This document shows, in pieces, positions 47,759 to 56,735 of a DNA stretch of 64,000 nt. Origin of the DNA: an uncultured Actinomycetes bacterium. GTDB taxonomy: Bacteria > Actinomycetota > Actinomycetes > Nanopelagicales > Nanopelagicaceae. The first letter of the stretch is position 1. Each line of letters begins with the position of its first letter. The stretch is taken from the NCBI GenBank assembly GCA_903822425.1, contig CAIJOY010000031.1:1-64000 (forward strand). The letters run 5' to 3'. The notes under the pieces are model-generated. The model was not told the DNA's origin. It ran no database searches and was given only the letters and a program-made list of their open reading frames with translations. A program made the position numbers and the translations under genes.

Positions 47759-48556
47759 TCACCCTTGAAGTGGTTTCACGCTCCAGTCATCAACTCCTGG
47801 AAAGCCCAGCAGTTTATGTTCTTTAGAGCCTGAGACATAAAAGATAAAACGTCGTGCAGGGTATGTCTGTTGAAAACAGTCAAAAGGAATTCCATTTTCA
47901 TTAAAACTCACGCCTTTAACTGTCACGGCCATCTCGCGAGCCGGCAAGTTTAACCACGATCGCTCAAGGGAATCTGGCAGTGATACTTCTAGGTACTGTT
48001 CCTCTGAATGATCAACAATGCCGTGCTTATCTGCCAAGAACTTATACAGGGACCCACCTTTTGCTAAAAGCTTTTCATCAAGGGACGGAACCATATGCAG
48101 CGGCAAGATCGCACGCTCAACTATTGCAGGCTCACCTGCAACACGGCGCCCACGGACAACTTCCCAGACCGGGTTACCCTCTTCAATGCGTAGTGTCTTT
48201 GCAATTGTTGATCCTGGCAATCCCACACGCAAACTTATCAGCTCGGTTGTTAAATCATTGGTGGAGTTACCTTCACCCAAAGTTGCAAGCAGATCGCCCA
48301 ATCGCGACGGCTCACTTTTAATACGCGGCTGTGCAACGAAGGTACCAATACCTTGGTGGCGCTGAATAATGCCTTCACGCTCTAACTCATCTAGTGCCCT
48401 GCGCACAGAAATCAAACTCACATTAGCCAGCGATGTTAACTCTGTCGTGGCTGGTAATCGATCTCCCGGTTTCAACTTCTGGCTCGCAATGAGCTTGATG
48501 ACAAACTCCTTGACTGCTTCATAGCGCAGTTGTTTCGGAGCCTCTTTGTTACCCAT
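47759..48556 (-). CDS. GntR-family regulator, HutC/UTRA subfamily
   Basis: LKPGDRLPATTELTSLANVSLISVRRALDELEREGIIQRHQGIGTFVAQPR wHTH followed by UTRA-like domain (NPVWEVVRGRRVAGEPAIVERAILPL). Start probably ATG 48556. Confidence 0.9.
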   Translation of the reverse strand: MGNKEAPKQLRYEAVKEFVIKLIASQKLKPGDRLPATTELTSLANVSLISVRRALDELEREGIIQRHQGIGTFVAQPRIKSEPSRLGDLLATLGEGNSTNDLTTELISLRVGLPGSTIAKTLRIEEGNPVWEVVRGRRVAGEPAIVERAILPLHMVPSLDEKLLAKGGSLYKFLADKHGIVDHSEEQYLEVSLPDSLERSWLNLPAREMAVTVKGVSFNENGIPFDCFQQTYPARRFIFYVSGSKEHKLLGFPGVDDWSVKPLQG

Positions 48557-48623
48557 AATCCCGAACGCTACCTGAAGTAGCAATTTTCAGCCAGCAATCC
48601 CTTCAGAGATAGGCACTTCCTTG

Positions 48624-49154
48624 TTATTTCAGCGCCTTAGCAACTGCCACTAATTGGGCATAGGTAATACCGCCCACACCTTGAACTTGAATCTCCGTTG
48701 CTTTCAGATTCTTCTTCGCTTTGCTGGTAAACATCAAATATCCACCCACTCGTGCAATATCGCCACTAGTGCAGGCTTTAAAAGCTTTGGCATCCATCGG
48801 ATCGCAATAAACAAAGACGTTTGCTTTAGCGCCATTAATCGTGGTGGCAGCCAACTTCTTAGATAAGCCTGGATTTGAACACTTATCCCCTGCCATAGTC
48901 TGATAAATATCTAATTTCTTTTTTCCCGTGCCATAACTCACCGCGACCCATTGCTCTTTGCCTGCAGCACAATCAATCAATTGAAAGGTAGCTAACTTCA
49001 AACTCAGAGAATTACTTGGCTTATAAACCCCATAAGTCAGTCCCGTTTGTGCATCAACAAACTTATCTCGTGACCCCATTGCAAAGGCACTCACCGGTGA
49101 AAGCAACCCAGCAAGGACTGCCAACACCAAGAGCTTTCTGCCTAAAGATTTCAT
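48624..49154 (-). CDS. Secreted protein of unknown function
   Basis: Signal peptide MKSLGRKLLVLAVLAGLLSPVSAFA; conserved Cys residues; no recognised family. Confidence 0.6.
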   Translation of the reverse strand: MKSLGRKLLVLAVLAGLLSPVSAFAMGSRDKFVDAQTGLTYGVYKPSNSLSLKLATFQLIDCAAGKEQWVAVSYGTGKKKLDIYQTMAGDKCSNPGLSKKLAATTINGAKANVFVYCDPMDAKAFKACTSGDIARVGGYLMFTSKAKKNLKATEIQVQGVGGITYAQLVAVAKALK

Positions 49155-49243
49155 ACCCTCAACTCTACTAAGAGTTACTGAGAAAGATCAGGGATTGCAC
49201 TGGGTATTAGGTGCCCATTTATATATAAGTGCCGTAGTGCTAG

Positions 49244-50209
49244 CTAGGACACTTTCCAGTTGAGTGATGTCGCACTGGGTACTCGTGCAGAAAAACCTGC
49301 ACCATAGGAAACCACTGTAGGAGATATACTCTTTAAAAACTCCCACGTGTAACTACGATCCAGGGATCCTGCCGGAAAGAGATAGTTAAAAAATCCATAT
49401 TGTGGTTCATAGGTGCCATCAGCAAAGAAAAGACCAAATTGTCCTTCATCGAGTTTCTGATCGGTTGTGAGGTTTTGCAAGCGATAATTAATCGTCAGTT
49501 GAATTGATCCTGCAAGTTCCCGACTACTCATGCTCAACAACGTCACTGTTGTGTTATCTGCAGCTTTTGTTGGCACTCCTATCTCTGAATACGTTATGGG
49601 AGCAATGGTTTTAGTAGGAGTTGGTGTTGGTGTGGGTTTCACCGGAATTACATAGTTTGCTGCTAATCCAGTTTTCAATCCAGCTTTGCTCATCGCTGAA
49701 TATAAAGATCCCTGCCAAGTCAGAGAAGTGTATGAAGCACCACTCGTTGCATGGATTGCAGCGCTTTGGATTTTCAGCGCCTCATTTGTCAGTTTATACG
49801 CTGCAAACTCGGCAAGCTTATTCTTGGGAATCATGGGTGTAGTAATCCCGGTCATGCGTCCTCCAGCAACCGTGATGGATACTTGTGTCGAGCCCCACCG
49901 ATCTTCCACAACATCACCCAGAAATGTTGTACTCGTTAATGGTGATGGTGATGGCGCTACAGGTTTAGTTCCTGGTTTTTGACTTGGCACAGCACTCACA
50001 GGTGCCTGCGGAACATCAAGCCAGATCATTTTCTTTCCTACTTTGGCACAGAGCACGACATGCTTCACATGATCTTGCGTAAAACTCTTCTGTGTTCCCG
50101 CAGGTTTACACGCACCTCCCACAGTGGGAGCTGCAGCTTGTGCTTGTGTGGGATCTACCAAGCCCACCAAGGCAGCAAGAGTTGCAAGGTGCCCACGTGA
50201 AAACTTCAT
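49244..50209 (-). CDS. Secreted FMN-binding-domain protein with C-terminal unknown domain
   Basis: DVVEDRWGSTQVSITVAGGRMTGITTPMIPKNK...AIHATSGASYTSLTWQGSLYSAMSKAG resembles FMN_bind (PF04205); PTPTPTKT linker. Confidence 0.75.
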   Translation of the reverse strand: MKFSRGHLATLAALVGLVDPTQAQAAAPTVGGACKPAGTQKSFTQDHVKHVVLCAKVGKKMIWLDVPQAPVSAVPSQKPGTKPVAPSPSPLTSTTFLGDVVEDRWGSTQVSITVAGGRMTGITTPMIPKNKLAEFAAYKLTNEALKIQSAAIHATSGASYTSLTWQGSLYSAMSKAGLKTGLAANYVIPVKPTPTPTPTKTIAPITYSEIGVPTKAADNTTVTLLSMSSRELAGSIQLTINYRLQNLTTDQKLDEGQFGLFFADGTYEPQYGFFNYLFPAGSLDRSYTWEFLKSISPTVVSYGAGFSARVPSATSLNWKVS

Positions 50210-50267
50210 GCTTCTCACTCTCCGTTGTACATCCTAAAATCCATGTGCGAGAAGGTACCTATAACTT

Positions 50268-50891
50268 TTAGTACTCGCGCTGCAAGATCTCTCGCTTCTT
50301 ACGAGAAAACTCCTCATCGGTAATAAGCCCCTTGGATCTCATATCAATCAAACTATCAATGAGGTCATCTGTCTTTTTCTCAAAGCCAGCACCGCGCACG
50401 CTGCCCTGCTTTGCACTACCCACCGTATCTCCGGCATTGCGTCTGCCTAGTCCGGTGGGATTTCCCACCACAGGATCAATGAGGGATTTCTCAGAAGGAA
50501 AGATTGCCCAGATCATGGCAAGTGCCCAACCAATTCCTGTAAAGCCAAAGACTAGGTTGATCACCAAGATGATGTTCTTATAGGCATGCCCGCGCTTATA
50601 AGCAATCAGTGATGGATAGAAAAAGATAAGGGCCATAAGAATAATTGCTGCCAAACCTAAGGGATACCCCACGCAAGCCAACAAGATTCCCTTAATAATC
50701 AAAGCAGGCATAGCTTCAACAACTGCGCCGTACTCGCCACTGCGTGATACCGCATCAGCATGAGCTAAATAGCCATAGAGAATTCCACCAAAGAACGCTA
50801 GGACTTCATAGCCAATGATCAATCTCCTAGCCCCAAGTACCCGGCCCTTGATATCGGCAACTATTAAGGAGCTAACCTCTTGAAATTCCAT
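50268..50891 (-). CDS. Membrane protein with superinfection-immunity-like region and C-terminal SHOCT domain
   Basis: ALIFFYPSLIAYKRGHAYKNIILVINLVFGFTGIGWALAMIWA; DDLIDSLIDMRSKGLITDEEFSRKKREIL (SHOCT). SD AGGAGG. Confidence 0.75.
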   Translation of the reverse strand: MEFQEVSSLIVADIKGRVLGARRLIIGYEVLAFFGGILYGYLAHADAVSRSGEYGAVVEAMPALIIKGILLACVGYPLGLAAIILMALIFFYPSLIAYKRGHAYKNIILVINLVFGFTGIGWALAMIWAIFPSEKSLIDPVVGNPTGLGRRNAGDTVGSAKQGSVRGAGFEKKTDDLIDSLIDMRSKGLITDEEFSRKKREILQREY

Positions 50892-50996
50892 CGCATCCTC
50901 CTGTAATCAATGTAGGCAGATTAGCAAATACCCCTGCCCCACGCTGCAAACCCGCATAGACCATGAAATGTCACCCCCACCCAATACATTCATTTC

Positions 50997-51206
50997 ATGC
51001 CTACCAAGTGTTGTCCTTACTGCTCATCGGAGACAGCCATACGCACAATCCTCTATGGCCTAGCAGATAAAGAGCCCGATCCCAATGTCTACCTCATTGG
51101 TGGATGTATGCCCAGTGATGCTCAGATGGAATGCATCGCATGTGGGTGGCAAGGAAGTAAGGCGCAGGTACGGAAAGGTGCATCATTTCAATGGACTTTT
51201 CTTTAG
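50997..51206 (+). CDS. Small zinc-ribbon-like protein of unknown function
   Basis: CCPYC...CIACGW cysteine pairs; promoter-like TACATT 6 nt upstream of ATG. Confidence 0.55.
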   Translation: MPTKCCPYCSSETAIRTILYGLADKEPDPNVYLIGGCMPSDAQMECIACGWQGSKAQVRKGASFQWTFL

Positions 51207-51478
51207 AACGCATTCGCTCCCTAGAACCTTCGTGGGGCAGTAACGAATACCTACTTGAAATTGCCTGGTTATATAACCGGATCGTTCTTACTGGATCACA
51301 AATGCCAGTTATTGACCTGGCTTTTGAACTAGTCCTTCCTCAGGAATTTGTTGGCGATTGTGTTTCAGAGGCAATAGACCGTGGTTACATCACCAACCCT
51401 AAGCGTGGATCATTCGGAGGCAAGATCACTCCCAAAGCACTGCGAGGATTAAAGCAAGTGGGAAAGCATCGGCAGTGA
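51191..51478 (+). CDS. Small protein of unknown function
   Basis: 95-aa ORF overlapping the previous gene in the same direction; followed by a terminator-like hairpin. Confidence 0.55.
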   Translation: MDFSLERIRSLEPSWGSNEYLLEIAWLYNRIVLTGSQMPVIDLAFELVLPQEFVGDCVSEAIDRGYITNPKRGSFGGKITPKALRGLKQVGKHRQ

Positions 51479-51500
51479 GAGTCCGTTAACTCTTAATCGT

Positions 51501-51534
51501 CAGGTCGGGGACCTGAGAACAGGTTTTATTTTCT
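51501..51534 (+). terminator. Terminator-like hairpin with a competing upstream hairpin
   Basis: ACCTG-AGAA-CAGGT followed by TTTATTTTC; alternative CAGGTC-GGG-GACCTG at 51501-51515. Confidence 0.6.
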
Positions 51535-51888
51535 TGGGTTTACGTTTGCCCACAGATCTAATTCGACAAGAGCCTTACGAGGAAGTTCAACGACTGCCAC
51601 TGTAGTTCTAACCGGCCGTGGTTCATTGAAGAAATCTATCCAAATTTCGTTTACTTCTGCGAGCTTTTCTAAAGAGGTAAGGTAAAGATTGGCTTTGAAA
51701 ACATCATGTCTGGTGCACCCAGCATCCTTAAGGATTAGTTCAGCATTTTTGAGAGCGGCTTTCAATTGCTCTAAGACACCGCCCTCGACTAGCGATGCGC
51801 CATGTTGATCAGGGAAAAGTCCTAAGGCTCCTGATGTAACAACAATTCCATCAATCTTTCTAAAGAGTGAATAAGGTTTTTGAGACAT
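51526..51888 (-). CDS. RidA (YjgF/YER057c/UK114) family protein
   Basis: VVTSGALGLFPDQ, QLKAALKNAELILKDAGCTRHDVFKANLYLTSLEKLAEVNEIWIDFF, VRTTVAVVELPRKALVELDLWA. Confidence 0.9.
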   Translation of the reverse strand: MSQKPYSLFRKIDGIVVTSGALGLFPDQHGASLVEGGVLEQLKAALKNAELILKDAGCTRHDVFKANLYLTSLEKLAEVNEIWIDFFNEPRPVRTTVAVVELPRKALVELDLWANVNPRK

Positions 51889-51904
51889 AACTTAGCAGCC
51901 TCTA

Positions 51905-53131
51905 TTAAATTCTAATCAAGCTAGTAATTTTATCTACGGATGTCTTAATCAATTCAAAATGCTGGGAGAAATTGATTCGGAAACTTCCCTTTCCAGCAAA
52001 TCCAGATTGATAGCCAGGGCTGACAAGCACTCCCGAAAGTTTTAAATCCTTAACGAATGAGAAGTCATTTTTATAATCGTTCCCACTAACTGAAGCGCAA
52101 TCTGCCACTGAAGGGAAAATATATGAACTTCCACCAGGAGAGCAGACTTTTAGCCCAGGAATTGTTGAGAGCCCCTGAACTAAGTAGTCCCTGATCTCTT
52201 GATGCAAGACAGTCCGCTCTTCGAGCCAACCAGGTTCTTCGTCTAGCCAGCCTGCTAGTGCATGTTGTGAATAGCCAGCCGCACGAAGTGAAGTCATTGA
52301 TTGCAAAGTTTCCATGGAATTTATAATCGGTGCTGAAGCAACTGCGACACCAACGCGGTAGCCGCTCATAGATTCAGTTTTAGAGGGACCAAGAAGTGTT
52401 ATCGATTGCTCCTTCATGCCAGCAAGCGCGCTGAAGTGCGTGTAGTTGCGATTGTCGTAAATAAGGCGGCAGTAGAGCTGATCGGCGATGACCGAGATTT
52501 CATATTTCTTCGCCCAGCGAGCAATTTTTTCGGACATTTCACGAGTGTAGATTCCACCAGTTGGATTATTTGGATTTGAGAATACGAAGACAGTTGCACC
52601 GGCCTTGTGGGCTGATTCAAGATCCTCCTCTTTAATTTCTATAAAACCTTCGGGGGTGATTGCTGCTGGAACTCGAATCGATTCGCCACCAAGAAATGCA
52701 ACAATTCTTTCATTCATGAAGTATTCCATTGCTGGAAAAGCAACAATTGTCCCCAAGCCAACAAATGCGGACAGCGCACCGAAAAGGGCACCTTGGGTTC
52801 CGGGCATGATGATTAATTCTTTGGTTGGGTCAACATCGATACCGAGCAACGTGGAGATACGTGGGGCGAGCAAGTTACGTACAGTCGCACTGCCCCGATA
52901 GACGGAGTATGCCTCAGTATTTTCCGTTACCGCTCGGGTGAAATTCTTAAATGCTGATGCTGGCGGAAGAAATGCTCTAGTGTCGCCGTGCGTTAGGTCG
53001 ATCTGATCTTCTTTTCTAGGCAACGCTGCGACTGCTTGATCCATTTCAGCAACGCTCTGTCCGTAAAGGCCTCGATAATTTTCTAGGGCAACGCTTTGTA
53101 AGCGTCCTGGCTTGATATAGGAATAACTCAT
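51905..53131 (-). CDS. Class I/II pyridoxal-phosphate aminotransferase
   Basis: FVFSNPNNPTGGIYTREM, SVIADQLYCRLIYD, LLGPSKTESMSGYRVGVAVAS. Confidence 0.91.
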   Translation of the reverse strand: MSYSYIKPGRLQSVALENYRGLYGQSVAEMDQAVAALPRKEDQIDLTHGDTRAFLPPASAFKNFTRAVTENTEAYSVYRGSATVRNLLAPRISTLLGIDVDPTKELIIMPGTQGALFGALSAFVGLGTIVAFPAMEYFMNERIVAFLGGESIRVPAAITPEGFIEIKEEDLESAHKAGATVFVFSNPNNPTGGIYTREMSEKIARWAKKYEISVIADQLYCRLIYDNRNYTHFSALAGMKEQSITLLGPSKTESMSGYRVGVAVASAPIINSMETLQSMTSLRAAGYSQHALAGWLDEEPGWLEERTVLHQEIRDYLVQGLSTIPGLKVCSPGGSSYIFPSVADCASVSGNDYKNDFSFVKDLKLSGVLVSPGYQSGFAGKGSFRINFSQHFELIKTSVDKITSLIRI

Positions 53132-53844
53132 TTACTCTTTCTCCCTTTGCTCTTCGGCTTTACGTCTTCTGGTTGCTCAATAATTACATCTTCAACTGGA
53201 ATGTAGTGATGCTTAAGTGCTTGCCTGATCTCCTGTGGTTTCTTCCCTTTTAAAACTTCTAGTAACTCTTTGTGCCGTGTTACTACTTCTTTTAAATCAA
53301 TCTTCTGCGAATCCATAGAGGAGCGCATCAAGCTTCCCATTTGCCCATCTAGCGTATGCCAAAGCTGCTGAATTCGCTCTCGCCCAGCTAGGTTGACGAT
53401 CAGACTGTGAAATTCGGTATCCAAATAAACCAAAGAGGCAAGATCTTGGGCTTTTGCTGCCGCAGACATCTGGTCAATAATAGTTTCAAATTCTGAAACT
53501 AGTTCTTGTGAAAGGGTTATCGAATTACCTTCAACAGCACTTGACTCTAAAAAGTAACGAGCAAAACATGCTTCTGCGATCGCTGTCTTACTCATACGCG
53601 TCACGTAAGCACCGCGCCTTACTGAAATCTCGATTAGACCCTGTGCACGCAGCTCTGTGAGAGCGGAACGTAGAGTTGTACGGCTAATGCCATATTCGGC
53701 AGCCAATTTCGCTTCTAACAGACGCTCTCCGGCAACGAAATCATTATTTAATATCCGTTTTCGGATTTCACTCTGCACTGCTTGCGGAAGTGAAATATGT
53801 TGAATTACATTTTTTTTGGTCACCTTAAGTTGCCTTACCACCAA
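53128..53844 (-). CDS. GntR-family regulator (FCD-like)
   Basis: LPQAVQSEIRKRILNNDFVAGERLLEAKLAAEYGISRTTLRSALTELRAQGLIEISVRRGAYVTRM wHTH plus a helical C-terminal domain (YLDTEFHSLIVNLAGRERI). Confidence 0.88.
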   Translation of the reverse strand: MVVRQLKVTKKNVIQHISLPQAVQSEIRKRILNNDFVAGERLLEAKLAAEYGISRTTLRSALTELRAQGLIEISVRRGAYVTRMSKTAIAEACFARYFLESSAVEGNSITLSQELVSEFETIIDQMSAAAKAQDLASLVYLDTEFHSLIVNLAGRERIQQLWHTLDGQMGSLMRSSMDSQKIDLKEVVTRHKELLEVLKGKKPQEIRQALKHHYIPVEDVIIEQPEDVKPKSKGRKSK

Positions 53845-54691
53845 GAGCCAACAGAGTGGCTTCAGTCAATCCCACATGCTGTTGCGGATCGCTCAATAAC
53901 TCGAACTCATTCTCTGGACCAGATAAGAAAATTGTTACACCAGGGCCATGACCAGGTTGCGGGCTTGCACCATGAACGATTACTCCGACACTTATCCAAC
54001 CTTTACGATAGCCAGCGTTAAAGCGCGCATCGAGGTTGCTGATAGCAACAAAGTCACCAATTTTGATATCACTTACTCCTGCTGGAAGTTCATAGACCTG
54101 AAGGTCGACATCCCAAAGAGGCATTGGTCGTCCAATTCCATTTCCGACATACTTGCTTTCAAAGATTGTGCGAACTGGGATTTTGAACTTCTTTTCGTCG
54201 CTCTTTTTAAAAGAGAGCGCACTGAAAAGATTGCTTGAAATATTGAAGATTCGACTCTCCATCTGGTCATCTGCTAAACCTTGTCCCTCAGTTTCAATTG
54301 AGATTTGGTCATCAGGTCTTATCAGCTTCATAACTTCTGGTGCGAAGAGAACTAGGACTCGACATCCTTCTCCGCGTTTTCCAAGTACGACCCCGGTTGC
54401 GCCGATGGCTGCGCCAGTACGAACTTTTGCAGTATTTCCAATGCAAGATTGTGCGACAAGTGAATATGCTGCATCTGAATTTGGGTGACTTACTGAAACA
54501 CCAGGTGACGCATGATCGGCGTCCAAAGCAAAAATGCTATCCCCGACGCGATAATTCAAAACGATTCCACCATCTCCAGTTGGCACATATGTATGGCCAT
54601 GGCGGTCGATTTTAAATGGATCGCTTAAAGACTCGGAGTGTCCGACAAAACCGAGAGAATTTACTGCAGCAGTGACTCTGAAATTTGTCAT
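53825..54691 (-). CDS. DUF4438 domain-containing protein, copy B
   Basis: ALDADHASPGVSVSHPN...SCIGNTAKVRTGAAIGATGVVLGK; GYRKGWISVGVIVHGASPQPGHGPGVTIFLSGP; collinear with copy A. Confidence 0.8.
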   Translation of the reverse strand: MTNFRVTAAVNSLGFVGHSESLSDPFKIDRHGHTYVPTGDGGIVLNYRVGDSIFALDADHASPGVSVSHPNSDAAYSLVAQSCIGNTAKVRTGAAIGATGVVLGKRGEGCRVLVLFAPEVMKLIRPDDQISIETEGQGLADDQMESRIFNISSNLFSALSFKKSDEKKFKIPVRTIFESKYVGNGIGRPMPLWDVDLQVYELPAGVSDIKIGDFVAISNLDARFNAGYRKGWISVGVIVHGASPQPGHGPGVTIFLSGPENEFELLSDPQQHVGLTEATLLALGGKAT

Positions 54692-55563
54692 GATTTCACC
54701 TTTATTAAATCTGTTAGGAATTTGATGTTAGATTTTTCATCAAGAATCACATTAAATGCACTTGCTGGTCCACTCATTATGGTTGACGGACCAGGTCCAT
54801 GTCCAAAGAGTGATGCGCTGCCGGTTGAAATAACTCCAATAGAGATCCAATCTTTGCGATAGCCACGACCAAAACTATGATCCTGATCAATCATCGCTAC
54901 GACATCTCCGATTCTGAGATCTTCTAAACCTAACGAAAAGCTCGGATCAAGATCCGGATAAGTGCCCATTAGATCGGTATTTGCATACTCGGAAACCATT
55001 CCAGAACCAGCGCCGATCGCTTCTGGTGGAACAATTCGAGCGACATGAATATCTAAGACGCCAGAACTATTGGTGCCACCACCCAAGCCATGCAAGAGCT
55101 CGGGCGAAAGATTTTTTACGTGAATATCTTTGTGATCGAGCAACTTCAAACCTTGTCCTACAGCTCGGATACTTACGCGATCACCGGTAGTAACTTCTGC
55201 CATATCTTCTTCTAACATATCAACAAGCACATAGGCGTGCTGCCCGATTACAAAACCCTGCTTGCCTTCTGCTGGGCCGGACATAACAGTGACAATATTT
55301 CCAATACATGTCAGAAATTGGAGAGCATAGTTAACTGACTCTTTCGCGCTTCGAACTGATAGGCCCGGTTCAACGTGATCCCCCAGGAGTCGCGTTGCAA
55401 TATCTCCGCAATGCACTCCTAGGGTTACCCCGCCCATTCCCGGAAGGAAGAACGCTTGGCCATTTGCATCCACGCGAAAACCGTTACGGTCCGCCAAGGC
55501 TGGCCACACTTCCCCAACAACTATCTGTGAGACGAGCCTTGAAGCATTAGTCGTAACTTTCAT
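54688..55563 (-). CDS. DUF4438 domain-containing protein, copy A
   Basis: LLGDHVEPGLSVRSAKESVNYALQFLTCIGNIVTVMSGPAEGKQGFVIGQHAYVLVDM; GYRKDWISIGVISTGSASLFGHGPGPSTIMSGP. Confidence 0.83.
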   Translation of the reverse strand: MKVTTNASRLVSQIVVGEVWPALADRNGFRVDANGQAFFLPGMGGVTLGVHCGDIATRLLGDHVEPGLSVRSAKESVNYALQFLTCIGNIVTVMSGPAEGKQGFVIGQHAYVLVDMLEEDMAEVTTGDRVSIRAVGQGLKLLDHKDIHVKNLSPELLHGLGGGTNSSGVLDIHVARIVPPEAIGAGSGMVSEYANTDLMGTYPDLDPSFSLGLEDLRIGDVVAMIDQDHSFGRGYRKDWISIGVISTGSASLFGHGPGPSTIMSGPASAFNVILDEKSNIKFLTDLIKVKS

Positions 55564-55592
55564 CGTAATCTCTCCAACTTTCTTTTTTTAAG

Positions 55593-56723
55593 TTACGCGC
55601 CTTTTACTTCACTGAAATTAATCCACTTACGTTCACGATATGAACGCTCAAAGGCATTGATGGTTCGTTGCACCAAGGCACCTTGCGAGAAGTCGCCTTG
55701 TGCCTGTGGCGCAGCACCAAGAATTTCGTCGGTGAAATTCTTGATCAAATTGGAATAGAAGAGAAATGGCCAAGGTTCGAGGCTGTTTCCGCCTTCTGGG
55801 AAATACTTTTGAGGTATTTCCTGTTCAACAAACTCCACGGAATCTTTGGTCGCTATTTTGATGGTCTGGCAGATGCCAAACTCTTCTACGAGTCTGACAA
55901 TGATCGCACCTTTAGAGCCATAAATCCGTGCTTCTACTCCAGGATAATTTCCTACAGTCACATATGACGACTGAATAGAGGCGATGGTAGGACTTTCAAA
56001 CTCGCAGAGCCACATATCGCCATCATCTATATTCATACGTTCCATCGTGCCGGTCGCCCGAATCATCCGGGTAGGTACAAAGTTCCTCATTGTCCCAACA
56101 ACTTGTGTCATTGGACTATCAACCCACCAATGCATAATGTCGATGATTGGTGCGCCATATCCTTCGATTGATGAGACAGCAATTACACCTTCGCCCAATT
56201 CGGTTTGTTCGGCTTGGCGAAGTGGAGTGGCTGGGTCAATCCACTGGCTGTTCTGTTCATAACCGTTGAAAACGTATGGTTCACCGATGAAGCCTGAGTC
56301 AATCAGGTCTTTAGCCATCTGAACCGCTGGGGCGTAACGGAAGGTGAATCCCAACTTGGTCTTAACACCTTTACTCTTCGCAAGATCAGCCAAACGTTGA
56401 GTTTCTCTGGCATCACGGTTTACCGGCTTCTCACACAAGACATGCTTGCCAGCGTTGATTGCATCCATGGAAACTTGGAAGTGCGCATCGTTGCCAGTTG
56501 CAACGTCAATCACATCAATTGTTGGATCCTTTAATATTTCCTCATAACTGTCGGTGATCAAAGGAATATTAAATTTCGCTCCAACCTCTTGCGCCATAGC
56601 TAAATTCAAGTCAACCAGAGCTACAACTTCAGCTCGAGAGTCCCGCTGCCATCCTGGAATGTGTGCCCGTTCGGCCCATGCTCCTGCGCCAATTACAGCA
56701 ACTCGTAGCTTTTTCTTTTCCAT
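55593..56723 (-). CDS. Gfo/Idh/MocA family oxidoreductase
   Basis: KLRVAVIGAGAWAERAHIPGWQRD; DVATGNDAHFQVSMDAINAGKHVLCEKPVNRDARET. Confidence 0.93.
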   Translation of the reverse strand: MEKKKLRVAVIGAGAWAERAHIPGWQRDSRAEVVALVDLNLAMAQEVGAKFNIPLITDSYEEILKDPTIDVIDVATGNDAHFQVSMDAINAGKHVLCEKPVNRDARETQRLADLAKSKGVKTKLGFTFRYAPAVQMAKDLIDSGFIGEPYVFNGYEQNSQWIDPATPLRQAEQTELGEGVIAVSSIEGYGAPIIDIMHWWVDSPMTQVVGTMRNFVPTRMIRATGTMERMNIDDGDMWLCEFESPTIASIQSSYVTVGNYPGVEARIYGSKGAIIVRLVEEFGICQTIKIATKDSVEFVEQEIPQKYFPEGGNSLEPWPFLFYSNLIKNFTDEILGAAPQAQGDFSQGALVQRTINAFERSYRERKWINFSEVKGA

Positions 56724-56735
56724 TTTTTTCTCCTT

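Noticed and set aside
48567-48581. GCTAC-CTGAA-GTAGC inverted repeat just upstream of the GntR gene as an autoregulatory operator
   Set aside because: Only 5-bp arms, no resemblance to the two GTTATA...TATAAC sites; insufficient support.
50268-50891. Evidence of a prophage from the superinfection-immunity-like protein
   Set aside because: No integrase, terminase, capsid or att-like repeats nearby; the domain also occurs in ordinary bacterial membrane proteins.
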